Positions 26,691 to 34,674 of a stretch of 50,843 bases of DNA are shown here, one piece after another (position 1 is the stretch's first letter; every line of letters begins with the position of its first letter). The notes under the pieces are model-generated. The model ran no database searches. It was not told the DNA's origin and saw only the letters and a program-made list of their open reading frames with translations. The stretch lies in NCBI GenBank assembly GCA_030524585.1, contig JAUNGJ010000016.1, forward strand, positions 1 through 50,843, written 5' to 3'. The position numbers and the translations under genes are program-made. The DNA is from Eubacteriales bacterium (GTDB lineage: Bacteria > Bacillota > Clostridia > Lachnospirales > Lachnospiraceae).

Positions 26691-26708
26691 GGTTAGCTGT
26701 TTCTAACC
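26691..26708. promoter_or_regulatory. Shared operator-like palindrome, copy C
   Basis: GGTTAG-CTGTTT-CTAACC, perfect 6-bp arms, 32 bp upstream of the first gene of ABC pair 3. Same pattern as copies A, B and D. Confidence 0.7.
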
Positions 26709-26740
26709 AAAGTTTTCTAAAAAAAGGAGATGATATATTT

Positions 26741-28486
26741 ATGAAGGAAAGTAAGACAAAATCACCGTTTGCAAAACTGTGGGACTGGGCGGAGGCATAT
26801 CACGGAGGATTTTATGGCTCGGTTCTTCTGGCGGTACTCGGCGTGGCGTGCAATATGCTTGCGTATTTTGGGGTCGCCGCTATGATTCGGATTCTGCTCT
26901 TGGGAGGAGGCTTTGAGGAATGCGTTTTCTGGTGTGGCGTCATGCTTGCAGGGTACATAGGAAAATCCCTGTTTTCGACCTGGTCAACTGCTATGTCCCA
27001 CACGGCTACTTATCATACCTTGCGCAAGCTGCGGGAAAGTCTGCTTGCAAAGCTATCCCGAATGCCGATGGGAACGATTCTGGACACACCTTCCGGTCAG
27101 TTAAAAACGACAATTGTAGACCGGGTAGAGGGGATGGAGCCGACCCTTGCCCATCTGATACCGGAGATGACTTCCAATGTTCTGGTGCCGATAGCCATTG
27201 CGGTCTATATTTTTGTGCTGGACTGGAGGATGGGACTGGCAAGTCTTATTACTACGGTTGTTGGGCTGATCGTAGCGTCTCAGAGCGGAAAAACCTATGC
27301 CGTACGCTGGAAAGGGGCTGTGGAGACGGGACGCCGTATGGCGAATGCGATCGTAGAATATGTGGGAGGAATACAGGTAGTAAAGGCGTTTAGCCAGAGT
27401 GCAGGTTCTTATAAGAAATATTCAGGAGCTGTGGAAGATAATGCCCAGTATTACGTGGACTGGATGGCAGATAATCAGAAATATATGGCTACGATGCAGA
27501 CCGTTACCCCGGCTGTCTTACTGCCGGTTCTTCCCACCGGGCTTATGCTCTGGACAGCAGGAAGCCTGAGCGCGGCTCATTTCCTTACGATCGTAGTTCT
27601 TTCGCTGGGACTTACCGGACCGCTGCTTGCGGCCATGTCCTTTGTAGATGAGCTTGCCGTAGTTGGCACTAATGTGGGGGAAATTTCCGGTATTCTGGAT
27701 GCGCCGGAGCTTGTGCGGCCCAAAAACGATGCGGTGTTTAAGGGAAATAGAATACAATTGAAGCAGGTTACGTTCTCCTATGGGCCGGAAAACGAAGAGA
27801 TTCTTCACGGAATTGACCTGGATATAGAGCCGGGAGAGGTGACGGCCTTAGTAGGGCCTTCCGGCTCCGGAAAGTCTACGATAGCCAGATTGATTGCAGG
27901 GTTCTGGGATGTAACAGGCGGCGCGATCACACTGGGAGACTGCGATTTAAGGGAAATTCCTTTCGACCAGCTGAACCGTAAGATCGCATATGTATCTCAG
28001 GATAATTATCTGTTCGACCGGACTGTGCGGGAGAATATCCGTATGGGACGGCTTTCGGCAACGGATGAAGAGGTGGAGGAAGTTGCCAGAGCAGCAGGCT
28101 GTGACGCGTTTATCCGCGGTCTGGATGATGGATATGATACCATTTGCGGCGAAGGCGGGGGACATCTTTCCGGAGGGGAAAAACAACGCCTGTCGATTGC
28201 CCGGGCAATGCTGAAGGATGCGCCGGTAGTCATTCTGGACGAGGCGACGGCAAGCATCGATCCGGAAAATGAGGCGATGATCCAGCGCTCGATTTCCGCC
28301 CTGACAAAGGGAAAGACGTTAATTGTCATTGCACATCGTCTGTCCACAGTTTCGGAAGCGGATAAGATTGTGGTGGTAGAGCATGGACGGATCGCCGGGC
28401 AGGGTACACAGAAAGAGCTGCTTGAGAATTGTCCGCTGTATCGGCAGATGTGGCAGGCATATCTGGGTACTCAGGATCATATTTGA
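26741..28486 (+). CDS. ABC half-transporter, pair 3 subunit A (TMD-NBD)
   Basis: 581-aa half-transporter. The membrane domain starts after KLWDWAEAYHGGFYGSVLLA. ATPase motifs: GPSGSGKSTIARLIAGFWDV, LSGGEKQRLSIARAML, VVILDEATASIDPENE, IAHRLSTVSEADKIV. Its length (581) and many segments match the pair 1 subunit A (for example VSQDNYLFD and ENIRMGR), so the two pairs look like an old duplication. The partner gene starts 14 bp later. Confidence 0.88.
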   Translation: MKESKTKSPFAKLWDWAEAYHGGFYGSVLLAVLGVACNMLAYFGVAAMIRILLLGGGFEECVFWCGVMLAGYIGKSLFSTWSTAMSHTATYHTLRKLRESLLAKLSRMPMGTILDTPSGQLKTTIVDRVEGMEPTLAHLIPEMTSNVLVPIAIAVYIFVLDWRMGLASLITTVVGLIVASQSGKTYAVRWKGAVETGRRMANAIVEYVGGIQVVKAFSQSAGSYKKYSGAVEDNAQYYVDWMADNQKYMATMQTVTPAVLLPVLPTGLMLWTAGSLSAAHFLTIVVLSLGLTGPLLAAMSFVDELAVVGTNVGEISGILDAPELVRPKNDAVFKGNRIQLKQVTFSYGPENEEILHGIDLDIEPGEVTALVGPSGSGKSTIARLIAGFWDVTGGAITLGDCDLREIPFDQLNRKIAYVSQDNYLFDRTVRENIRMGRLSATDEEVEEVARAAGCDAFIRGLDDGYDTICGEGGGHLSGGEKQRLSIARAMLKDAPVVILDEATASIDPENEAMIQRSISALTKGKTLIVIAHRLSTVSEADKIVVVEHGRIAGQGTQKELLENCPLYRQMWQAYLGTQDHI

Positions 28487-28500
28487 GAGGAGGAAGCGCA

Positions 28501-30228
28501 ATGTTTGGAATTTTGAAAAAAATCTATGCTTTTGCAGGCAGCAGGAGAAGACTGCTGGTAAAATCCATGTTGATAGCATTTCTGGGAGCGGTCTTTTCCG
28601 CATTTCAGTTTGGGGCCCTGATGCTGACGCTGGATATGGTTGTTTCGGGCGTGGAGGGCAATGTCTGGCTGGTTGTCGGGATTATGCTGTTGTCCATAAT
28701 CGGAAAGGCGATCTGCTCCTATCACTCTACGAATATGGAAACAGAGACCGGATATTTTATGGTAGCGGAAAAGCGCGTGCACATTGGCGACCGTCTCCGG
28801 TATATTCCTATGGGATATTTTAATGAGAACAGTCTTGGAAATATTACTGCCGTAGTAACCACAACTCTGGGAGATGTGGAAAATAACGCAGCCAGATGTC
28901 TGGTTATGGTGATCGGAGGCTTCCTGAATACCCTCGCATTATGCCTGGCTCTGACGATTACCGATTGGCGGTTCGGCCTGCTTGCGATTGCAGGAATTTT
29001 GTGTTATCTGTTTGTTACGGAGATGGCCCAGCGGGGGATGGCAAGAACCGGCCCGGAAAGGCAGCACGCCCAGGAGGAACTGGTGCAGGCCGTTTTAGAG
29101 TATATTCAGGGAATGGGTGTTGTGAAGTCCTATGGGCTGGAAAAGGATAACCATCAGACCGTAAGAAAAACGGTGGATGCAAGCTGCGAACGGGCGCTGG
29201 CCCTGGAGCACTCCGTTGTTCCCTGGTCGGCAGCAAGGCAATTGACAGTTCGGGTGTTCAGCGTACTGATCGCCCTTTGCGGGCTGATCTTTTTTTCGGC
29301 GGGTACATTGCCTCTTTCCCGTTGCCTTCTGATGCTGATCGTGTCCTTTCTGCTGTATCAGGAGCTGGAAAGTGCAGGAAATATGTCGGATAATCTGCAG
29401 ATGCTGGGGGCTTCTATTGACAAGGCCAATTCCATTGATGATACGCCGGTCATGGATATTGAGGGGCAGGAAATCGCTCCGGCACATAAGGATATCCGGT
29501 TTGAGGACGTTACCTTTTCCTATGGCGGGCGTAAGGTGTTGGACGGCGTCAGCTTTACGATCCCGGAGAAGACAACCACGGCTGTCGTAGGACCGTCCGG
29601 AGGCGGAAAAACAACGCTGTGCAACCTGATTGCCCGATTCTGGGATGTAGATGGCGGACGTATTACGGTTGGAGGCCATGACGTGAAGGAATACAAGCTG
29701 GACAGTTTGATGAAGAATATTTCTATGGTATTTCAAAATGTGTATTTGTTTAACGATACGATTGAGAACAATATAAAATTCGGTAAGCCGGAAGCAACCC
29801 ATGACCAGGTTGTAGAGGCCGCAAGACGGGCCTGCTGTGATGAATTTATTCAGGCATTGCCGGATGGATATGATACAATGTTGGGAGAGGGCGGCGGAAC
29901 GCTGTCCGGCGGAGAGAAACAGAGAATTTCCATTGCCCGGGCAATTCTAAAGGATGCGCCGGTAATTATTCTGGACGAGGCAACCGCCAGCGTGGATCCG
30001 GAAAATGAGGCGGAGCTTCAGGCGGCCATCGATGCGCTGACGCATGATAAGACGATCATTATGATTGCCCATCGGTTGAAGACGGTGCGGAATGCGAATC
30101 AGATTCTGGTGCTGGATGGCGGAAAGGTCGTACAGCGGGGAACCCATGAAGAATTAATGAAGACGAAGGGCATTTACGCAGACTTTATTGGTATGCGTAA
30201 AGAGGCGGTCAGCTGGAAGCTGTCATAG
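28501..30228 (+). CDS. ABC half-transporter, pair 3 subunit B (TMD-NBD)
   Basis: 575-aa partner of the preceding gene. The start is ATG at 28501 after GAGGAGG; a longer frame from 28429 would overlap the upstream gene without an RBS. Six membrane helices, then GPSGGGKTTLCNLIARFWDV, LSGGEKQR, IIILDEATASVDPENE-type motif (read as VIILDEATASVDPENE) and IAHRLKTVRNANQIL. It is closest to 19838-21577 in the window. Last gene of the unit; a perfect 10-bp hairpin follows 18 bp after the stop. Confidence 0.88.
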   Translation: MFGILKKIYAFAGSRRRLLVKSMLIAFLGAVFSAFQFGALMLTLDMVVSGVEGNVWLVVGIMLLSIIGKAICSYHSTNMETETGYFMVAEKRVHIGDRLRYIPMGYFNENSLGNITAVVTTTLGDVENNAARCLVMVIGGFLNTLALCLALTITDWRFGLLAIAGILCYLFVTEMAQRGMARTGPERQHAQEELVQAVLEYIQGMGVVKSYGLEKDNHQTVRKTVDASCERALALEHSVVPWSAARQLTVRVFSVLIALCGLIFFSAGTLPLSRCLLMLIVSFLLYQELESAGNMSDNLQMLGASIDKANSIDDTPVMDIEGQEIAPAHKDIRFEDVTFSYGGRKVLDGVSFTIPEKTTTAVVGPSGGGKTTLCNLIARFWDVDGGRITVGGHDVKEYKLDSLMKNISMVFQNVYLFNDTIENNIKFGKPEATHDQVVEAARRACCDEFIQALPDGYDTMLGEGGGTLSGGEKQRISIARAILKDAPVIILDEATASVDPENEAELQAAIDALTHDKTIIMIAHRLKTVRNANQILVLDGGKVVQRGTHEELMKTKGIYADFIGMRKEAVSWKLS

Positions 30229-30246
30229 GAAGGAGAATTCTGCAGG

Positions 30247-30270
30247 AAGCTGCTGCTATTGCAGCAGCTT
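30247..30270 (+). terminator. Hairpin after ABC pair 3
   Basis: A perfect 10-bp stem AAGCTGCTGC / GCAGCAGCTT with the loop TATT. There is no T-run after it, so it may act as an mRNA 3' end stabiliser or weak terminator. Confidence 0.5.
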
Positions 30271-30301
30271 GCACTAATATATGCCCCAAACAAAATGATT
30301 A

Positions 30302-30330
30302 TTGACATTGGGATAGTTGCAGGCTAATAT
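30302..30330 (+). promoter_or_regulatory. Strong promoter of a structured leader
   Basis: TTGACA (30302-30307), a 17-bp spacer, and TAATAT (30325-30330). It would start RNA near 30337, about 420 nt before the ABC-2 ATPase gene. The RNA would pass a tiny ORF and several hairpins. Confidence 0.7.
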
Positions 30331-30357
30331 AGAACTAGATTTTGAGAAAGGTCAGGT

Positions 30358-30399
30358 ATGTGGATGTTAATTGTTTCTGTAATGACAAAAAACAACTAA
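30358..30399 (+). CDS. Possible 13-aa leader peptide (MWMLIVSVMTKNN)
   Basis: A tiny ORF with AAAGG 6 nt before its ATG, about 20 nt after the predicted transcript start. It ends 11 nt before a nested stem. This placement fits ribosome-mediated attenuation, where stalling on the leader alters the downstream folding. It is too short to judge coding by sequence alone. Confidence 0.35.
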   Translation: MWMLIVSVMTKNN

Positions 30400-30410
30400 A
30401 TTTTATAAGA

Positions 30411-30448
30411 GGGTAAGCACTGAATGTAGTGCTTTGTTTATGTTACCC
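30411..30448 (+). promoter_or_regulatory. Nested stem downstream of the tiny ORF
   Basis: Outer arms GGGTAA (30411-30416) and TTACCC (30443-30448) enclose the hairpin AAGCACT-GAATGT-AGTGCTT. Four T follow. It may be a terminator or the switchable part of an attenuator. Confidence 0.45.
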
Positions 30449-30542
30449 TTTTGGCATTATGGAATGCTGGTTGTTTCTGCCTTACAGAATACTGCATACA
30501 CCGGGAATAATTGTCTTATTATGATGGATAAGAAAGCGGGAA

Positions 30543-30571
30543 AAGTATGACTGTGGTAGTCATGCTTTTTT
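30543..30571 (+). terminator. Intrinsic terminator within the leader
   Basis: A 10-bp stem AAGTATGACT / AGTCATGCTT (one G-T pair), the loop GTGGT, and a run of six T. It would end a short RNA of about 235 nt started at the 30302-30330 promoter unless overridden. Confidence 0.75.
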
Positions 30572-30581
30572 ATTTCTGTGA

Positions 30582-30622
30582 GCAATGAGCTGTTTTTTCA
30601 GAACATTGCGATTTTCTTTTAT
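30582..30622 (+). terminator. Weak hairpin within the leader
   Basis: GCAATG (30582-30587) pairs with CATTGC (30604-30609), with an inner CTG/CAG around a T-rich loop, then a T-rich tail. Third hairpin in the series. Confidence 0.35.
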
Positions 30623-30667
30623 TTGGGAGATTTGGCTTCGCTTCATCATCTAAGGATATATGAATCA

Positions 30668-30710
30668 GTGGTTTCAGTCTATGTATGATAGGCAGAAACC
30701 ACGTTTTTTT
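30668..30710 (+). terminator. Strong intrinsic terminator just before the ABC-2 operon
   Basis: A perfect 8-bp stem GTGGTTTC / GAAACCAC, an inner GTCTAT/ATAGGC stem, and seven T (30704-30710). It sits 50 bp before the ATPase start, so either a promoter follows it or it is a regulated attenuator. Confidence 0.78.
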
Positions 30711-30720
30711 ATGCTTTTTA

Positions 30721-30737
30721 ACTGTTCAGTGAACAGT
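30721..30737. promoter_or_regulatory. 17-bp palindromic operator upstream of the ABC-2 operon
   Basis: ACTGTTCA-G-TGAACAGT, a perfect 8-1-8 palindrome between the terminator and the RBS of the ABC-2 ATPase. It looks like a TetR- or MarR-type operator, but no regulator gene is adjacent and the sequence differs from the other operators here. Confidence 0.6.
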
Positions 30738-30759
30738 ATTTAAACCGGAGGTTTTGAAG

Positions 30760-31731
30760 ATGAAGATTATTGAGACAGAAAATTTAACAAAAAAATATAA
30801 GCGATACAAAAAGCAGGAGGGCCTGGCCGGAAGTATCAAGGGCCTGTTTCACAGAGAATATGAAGAAAAAATTGCGGTAGATGATTTTGATATTCATGTG
30901 AATGAGGGGGAGTTTGTGGGTCTGATCGGGCCGAATGGGGCAGGTAAAACAACACTGGTGAAGATGCTGACCGGTATCATTGCCCCGACAGGCGGCAGGA
31001 TACAGGTTATGGGATTTTATCCGAACAAATTGGAGAACGCATTTAAACAGCAGTATGCGGTAGTTATGGGGCAAAAAAGTCAGTTGTTTTTTGAACTGAC
31101 GGCGGAGGATACATTGAGGCTGTTTAAAGAAATCTATCGTATCCCGGAAGACGAGTATAAGAGAAATAAAGCGTTTTTTGCGGATTTGTTCCAGGTACAG
31201 GAGCTTATGAATGTACAGGTAAGAACCTTATCTCTGGGAGAAAGGATGAAGCTGGAACTGATGGCCTCATTGCTTCATAATCCGAAAATATTGTTTCTGG
31301 ATGAGCCGACCATTGGACTGGACGCTGTGGCAAGTAAGCAGATCCGGACTTTCTTAAAAGATGTGAATGAATCAAGAGGAACAACGATTTTGCTTACTTC
31401 GCATTATATGGAGGATATTAAGGTGTTGTGTAAACGTTCCATAGTAGTGAATCACGGCAGAAAAATATATGACGGCGATACGGATCTGTTATTTGAGCGA
31501 TATCAAAAAAGCAAGAGAATGACGATATACTTTGAGCACAGCGCAGAACCTGATGTACCGGAATATTGCAGAGTACTAGAAAAAACAGATGACAAACTGG
31601 TGCTTGAAACATCAAAACAGAATGTAGAAAAAGTTCTGGAATCTTATATCGGTCATTATCCAATTCGGGATATTGGAATTGAGGACGAAGACATAGGTTC
31701 TGTCGTAGAGCGTATCTATAAGGGGGTATAG
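30760..31731 (+). CDS. ABC-2 type exporter, ATP-binding protein
   Basis: 323-aa ATPase without a membrane domain. Walker A GPNGAGKTT, signature LSLGERMKLEL, Walker B ILFLDEPTIGLD, H-loop LTSHYMEDI. The C-terminal extension is of the type in drug/antibiotic ABC-2 exporters. ATG at 30760 after CGGAGG; a TTG two codons upstream is rejected. It forms a three-gene operon with two permeases (4-bp gap, then a 4-bp overlap). The substrate is unknown. Confidence 0.9.
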   Translation: MKIIETENLTKKYKRYKKQEGLAGSIKGLFHREYEEKIAVDDFDIHVNEGEFVGLIGPNGAGKTTLVKMLTGIIAPTGGRIQVMGFYPNKLENAFKQQYAVVMGQKSQLFFELTAEDTLRLFKEIYRIPEDEYKRNKAFFADLFQVQELMNVQVRTLSLGERMKLELMASLLHNPKILFLDEPTIGLDAVASKQIRTFLKDVNESRGTTILLTSHYMEDIKVLCKRSIVVNHGRKIYDGDTDLLFERYQKSKRMTIYFEHSAEPDVPEYCRVLEKTDDKLVLETSKQNVEKVLESYIGHYPIRDIGIEDEDIGSVVERIYKGV

Positions 31732-31734
31732 GAT

Positions 31735-32529
31735 ATGAAGAAATATTTGGAAATTGCCAGGGCGTACATGAAAGCACAGCTGATCTGGAGGGCGGATACC
31801 TTTGTTGACGTGATTCTGGCGGTGGCGAAGATACTGTTTGCATGGATTTTATGGAGTATTCTGTTTGAAGAAAAAGAGCAGATAGCAGGGCTTGGCTTTC
31901 AGTCCATGATTTCTTACTACATGATAAGTTCTTATCTATTTCAGCTTGAAAAATCTGCTGAAATCAGTCAGCAGATGACCAGCATGCTGAGAAATGGTAC
32001 TTTTTCAAAATACATGGTAATACCAGTACAGACACAGGGATATTTTGTGGCAATGGAAGCCGGGAAGATTGCATTTTCGGCAGGCATCGGTTTTTTGGCA
32101 ACGGTTCTGTGGTCTTATTTGTTCCGGGTTCCATTTGTGCAGACATCTGATTTAAAGATACTGTTATGCGGAATTATTATGGTTGTTTTAGGACTGTTGT
32201 TTATGGCTCTGCTCAATTATTTTCTTGGGATTTTGACTTTGAAATTTGAGGAGATCAGTACCTTCCTCATGATAAAGGACAACTTTTCAGCATTTGTGAC
32301 CGGGGCGGTGATTCCGCTTGCACTTTTACCGGAAGAATTGACAGCGGGTATGAGATTTTTGCCTTTCTATTATGTCACATATCTCCCAAGTATGCTGTTT
32401 ATTGGGAAATGTGAGGATGAAGCGATCACGGGCTTATTCGTTTTAAGCGTGTGGTGCATTGTCTTTCTCGTTTTAAATCAGGCAGCTTATGAACATTATC
32501 GAATCAAATATGATGGAGCAGGCATATGA
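31735..32529 (+). CDS. ABC-2 family permease (first)
   Basis: 264-aa membrane protein with about six helices, of the ABC2_membrane_6-like group. Segments such as LIWRADTFVDVILAVAKILF and GTFSKYMVIPVQTQGYF are typical of these paired permeases. It overlaps the next permease by 4 bp and should form a heterodimeric channel with it, driven by the preceding ATPase. Confidence 0.82.
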   Translation: MKKYLEIARAYMKAQLIWRADTFVDVILAVAKILFAWILWSILFEEKEQIAGLGFQSMISYYMISSYLFQLEKSAEISQQMTSMLRNGTFSKYMVIPVQTQGYFVAMEAGKIAFSAGIGFLATVLWSYLFRVPFVQTSDLKILLCGIIMVVLGLLFMALLNYFLGILTLKFEEISTFLMIKDNFSAFVTGAVIPLALLPEELTAGMRFLPFYYVTYLPSMLFIGKCEDEAITGLFVLSVWCIVFLVLNQAAYEHYRIKYDGAGI

Positions 32530-33317
32530 AAAATAATTTTAAATTTATAAAAGAACTAATCAAGTTAAGACTTTCCCACATCATGACATTCCGTTTGGGA
32601 TTCTTCGGTCCGTTTTTTATTAACACCAGTTATTTTCTGGTTCAGCTTTTTGCTTTTGAAGCGATTTACGGACATGTAGATAATATCCGGGGATGGGGCC
32701 ATGGGGAAATCCTTATTTTTATTGGAACTTTTTCCCTGATTGATTCCATAAACATGGTAATTTGCTTTTTCGGGGTGATATCCATACCTGAGAAAATACA
32801 AACAGGGGAATTGGATCTATATCTGACAAAACCAGTGAATCCACTGTTGCGGATTACCTTTGAAAAAGTAGATCCAGGCGCCGTACCGCTGCTGCTATTC
32901 AGTACATGTATCATTGGATATGGTGTGAAAGAAAGCGGAATGCATCTTTCATATGCGAATATCATGGGATATTTGGTTATGGTTCTTCTGATGACGATAC
33001 TATTTTACGATATGGAGCTTTTGTTACGGTGTTTTGCCTTTTTTGTGTTCTCGGTAAACAATCTGATGAAAATAGAGAATACAGCCATGGATCTGTGCAT
33101 GAAAATACCGGGGATTGCTTTTGATGGGATCTATAGATTCATTTTTTATTGTATATTGCCATATGGAGTGATCGCGACGCTGCCAACGCAGGTGTTGATA
33201 GGGGCGCTGTCGGCAAAAGGATTGATTTTTGGGGCGGTAATCGTGTGCATTTTTACGTTTATTGCACGATCTTTTTGGACATATGGAGTACACAGATATG
33301 AAAGCGCAAGCAGTTGA
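32526..33317 (+). CDS. ABC-2 family permease (second)
   Basis: 263-aa membrane protein of the same family (PF06182-like). The diagnostic TGELDLYLTKPVNPLLRI is at about residues 97-114, with about six helices and a conserved ILPYGVIATLP near the C-terminus. Last gene of the ABC-2 unit. Confidence 0.85.
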   Translation: MKNNFKFIKELIKLRLSHIMTFRLGFFGPFFINTSYFLVQLFAFEAIYGHVDNIRGWGHGEILIFIGTFSLIDSINMVICFFGVISIPEKIQTGELDLYLTKPVNPLLRITFEKVDPGAVPLLLFSTCIIGYGVKESGMHLSYANIMGYLVMVLLMTILFYDMELLLRCFAFFVFSVNNLMKIENTAMDLCMKIPGIAFDGIYRFIFYCILPYGVIATLPTQVLIGALSAKGLIFGAVIVCIFTFIARSFWTYGVHRYESASS

Positions 33318-33342
33318 TAAGTTGTTGGAATAGGTGGGGTAG

Positions 33343-33829
33343 AATAGAAAAATACAATTAATTCTTTTTGGCGGGCAAGAGGCGTTAAAAAGAGCTGCAA
33401 AACAGTTGGGATATTATCAAAAATCAGAACATTGGGATATGCAATTTGATTTTGATGATGTATTGGATTATCCGCTGCCAGAAGGTTTTCATTTTGTGAA
33501 ACCGAAGAAGTATGATAGGGACAAGATATTTGTTAGAGATAGCACCACATGCAACATCGGAACTGGCAGTTACAATTGCTGATAATAAAGAAGAGTATGC
33601 TTGTTATGCAGGGATGTGGTGGACCCTCGAAAACAAACTGGCGTATATGGAACCGCTTTGCACAATTCTGGAATATCGACACAGAGGACTTGCTTTGGCA
33701 GCTCTGTCTGAATTGTATCGAAGAACGAAGATATTGGGTGCAACACATATGACGGGCGGCGAGAATGAATTTTGTAAGAAAATTGGCTACAAACCGGCAG
33801 TAAAATGGACATATTGGCAGAAAAGATAA
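33343..33829 (+). pseudogene. Decayed GNAT acetyltransferase gene
   Basis: Two adjoining frames carry parts of one protein. The first, from 33343 (no start codon; it follows a stop), reads LILFGGQEALKRAAKQLGYY and later YPLPEGFHFVKPKKYDR, then stops near 33580. A second frame from about 33512 reads YLLEIAPHATSELAVTIAD, CYAGMWWTLENKLAYMEPLC, a YRHRGLALAALSELYRR acetyl-CoA loop and ATHMTGGENEFCKKIGYKPA. The N-terminus, and about 30 residues at the junction, are missing compared with this GNAT family. It is a remnant, not an active gene. Confidence 0.7.
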
Positions 33830-33852
33830 AAATGGATGCAGGCAGGATAGAA

Positions 33853-33996
33853 ATGGCTTATAATAAAAAGCAGGGAAAGCTGGAACTAAAAATAGGAACA
33901 TATATCAAAGGCGTTATGGCTCCTGATGGTGAGGAGCCGGATGTAAGCCCATTATGGTTCCCGATTTATGGCAGCCTGATAGAGAAATTGAGATAA
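33853..33996 (+). CDS. Small unrecognised ORF (47 aa)
   Basis: ATG at 33853 with AGGA upstream; the product is hydrophilic, ending DVSPLWFPIYGSLIEKLR. I do not recognise it. It may be a fragment of a gene lost together with the neighbouring GNAT remnant. Listed at low confidence. Confidence 0.25.
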   Translation: MAYNKKQGKLELKIGTYIKGVMAPDGEEPDVSPLWFPIYGSLIEKLR

Positions 33997-34075
33997 TAAT
34001 ATATGGAAAATTTGCAAAGTGTTAAAAATTTTTTGAGAATGATAGATTTTAGATTTATGAGTTGGGGGGATAAGA

Positions 34076-34516
34076 ATGATTCGTGAAGCGAAACAGGAAG
34101 ATTTGCTGGAAATGTTGAATTTATATTTGTATTTGCATGAAGAGAATGTTCCGGAACAATCTGAACATTTGTCTGTTACATGGAATCAAATTATAGCAGA
34201 TAAAAATCATCATCTTATTGTGAATGTTATTGAAGGAAAGATCGTTTCTTCGTGTGTTTGTGTAATTATTCCAAATTTGACCAGAAAGGTGCGCCCGTAT
34301 GCTTTTGTAGAAAATGTTGTCACTCATACGGATTATAGACGACATGGTTATGCCACTGAATGCTTAAATTATGCGAAAACTATAGCTAAAAAGAATAAAT
34401 GTTATAAGATGATGCTGCTTACAGGTTCAAAGGAACAAAAAACTTTAGAGTTTTATAAAAATGCAGGATATAACTGCACGGATAAAACTGCATTTATTCA
34501 ATGGTTAGATATGTAA
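34076..34516 (+). CDS. GNAT family N-acetyltransferase
   Basis: 146-aa single-domain acetyltransferase. It starts MIREAKQEDLLEMLNLYLYL. The acetyl-CoA loop is YRRHGYATECLNYA (about residues 88-101), and the C-terminal TLEFYKNAGY is typical. RBS GGGGGGA. The base composition appears AT-rich compared with the ABC pairs on either side. The substrate is unknown. Confidence 0.85.
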   Translation: MIREAKQEDLLEMLNLYLYLHEENVPEQSEHLSVTWNQIIADKNHHLIVNVIEGKIVSSCVCVIIPNLTRKVRPYAFVENVVTHTDYRRHGYATECLNYAKTIAKKNKCYKMMLLTGSKEQKTLEFYKNAGYNCTDKTAFIQWLDM

Positions 34517-34611
34517 GATAAAATGGCAGAGGAAATCTTCAGAAGGTGCCGGATAAGGTTTTTCAGGGAGAAAAGGACCAGAAAACGATAGGGATTTTAA
34601 AGAAAAATCAG

Positions 34612-34655
34612 CCTGGAATCGTGTGGTGGTAAAGCAAAGACCACATGATTCCGGG
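34612..34655 (-). terminator. Terminator of ABC pair 4 (minus strand)
   Basis: A long stem of about 15 bp (CTGGAATCGTGTGGT pairs with ACCACATGATTCCGG) around a 12-nt loop. On the minus strand it is followed by a T-rich run, so it ends the pair 4 transcript. Confidence 0.75.
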
Positions 34656-34674
34656 CTATATGCATATTAAGGTA

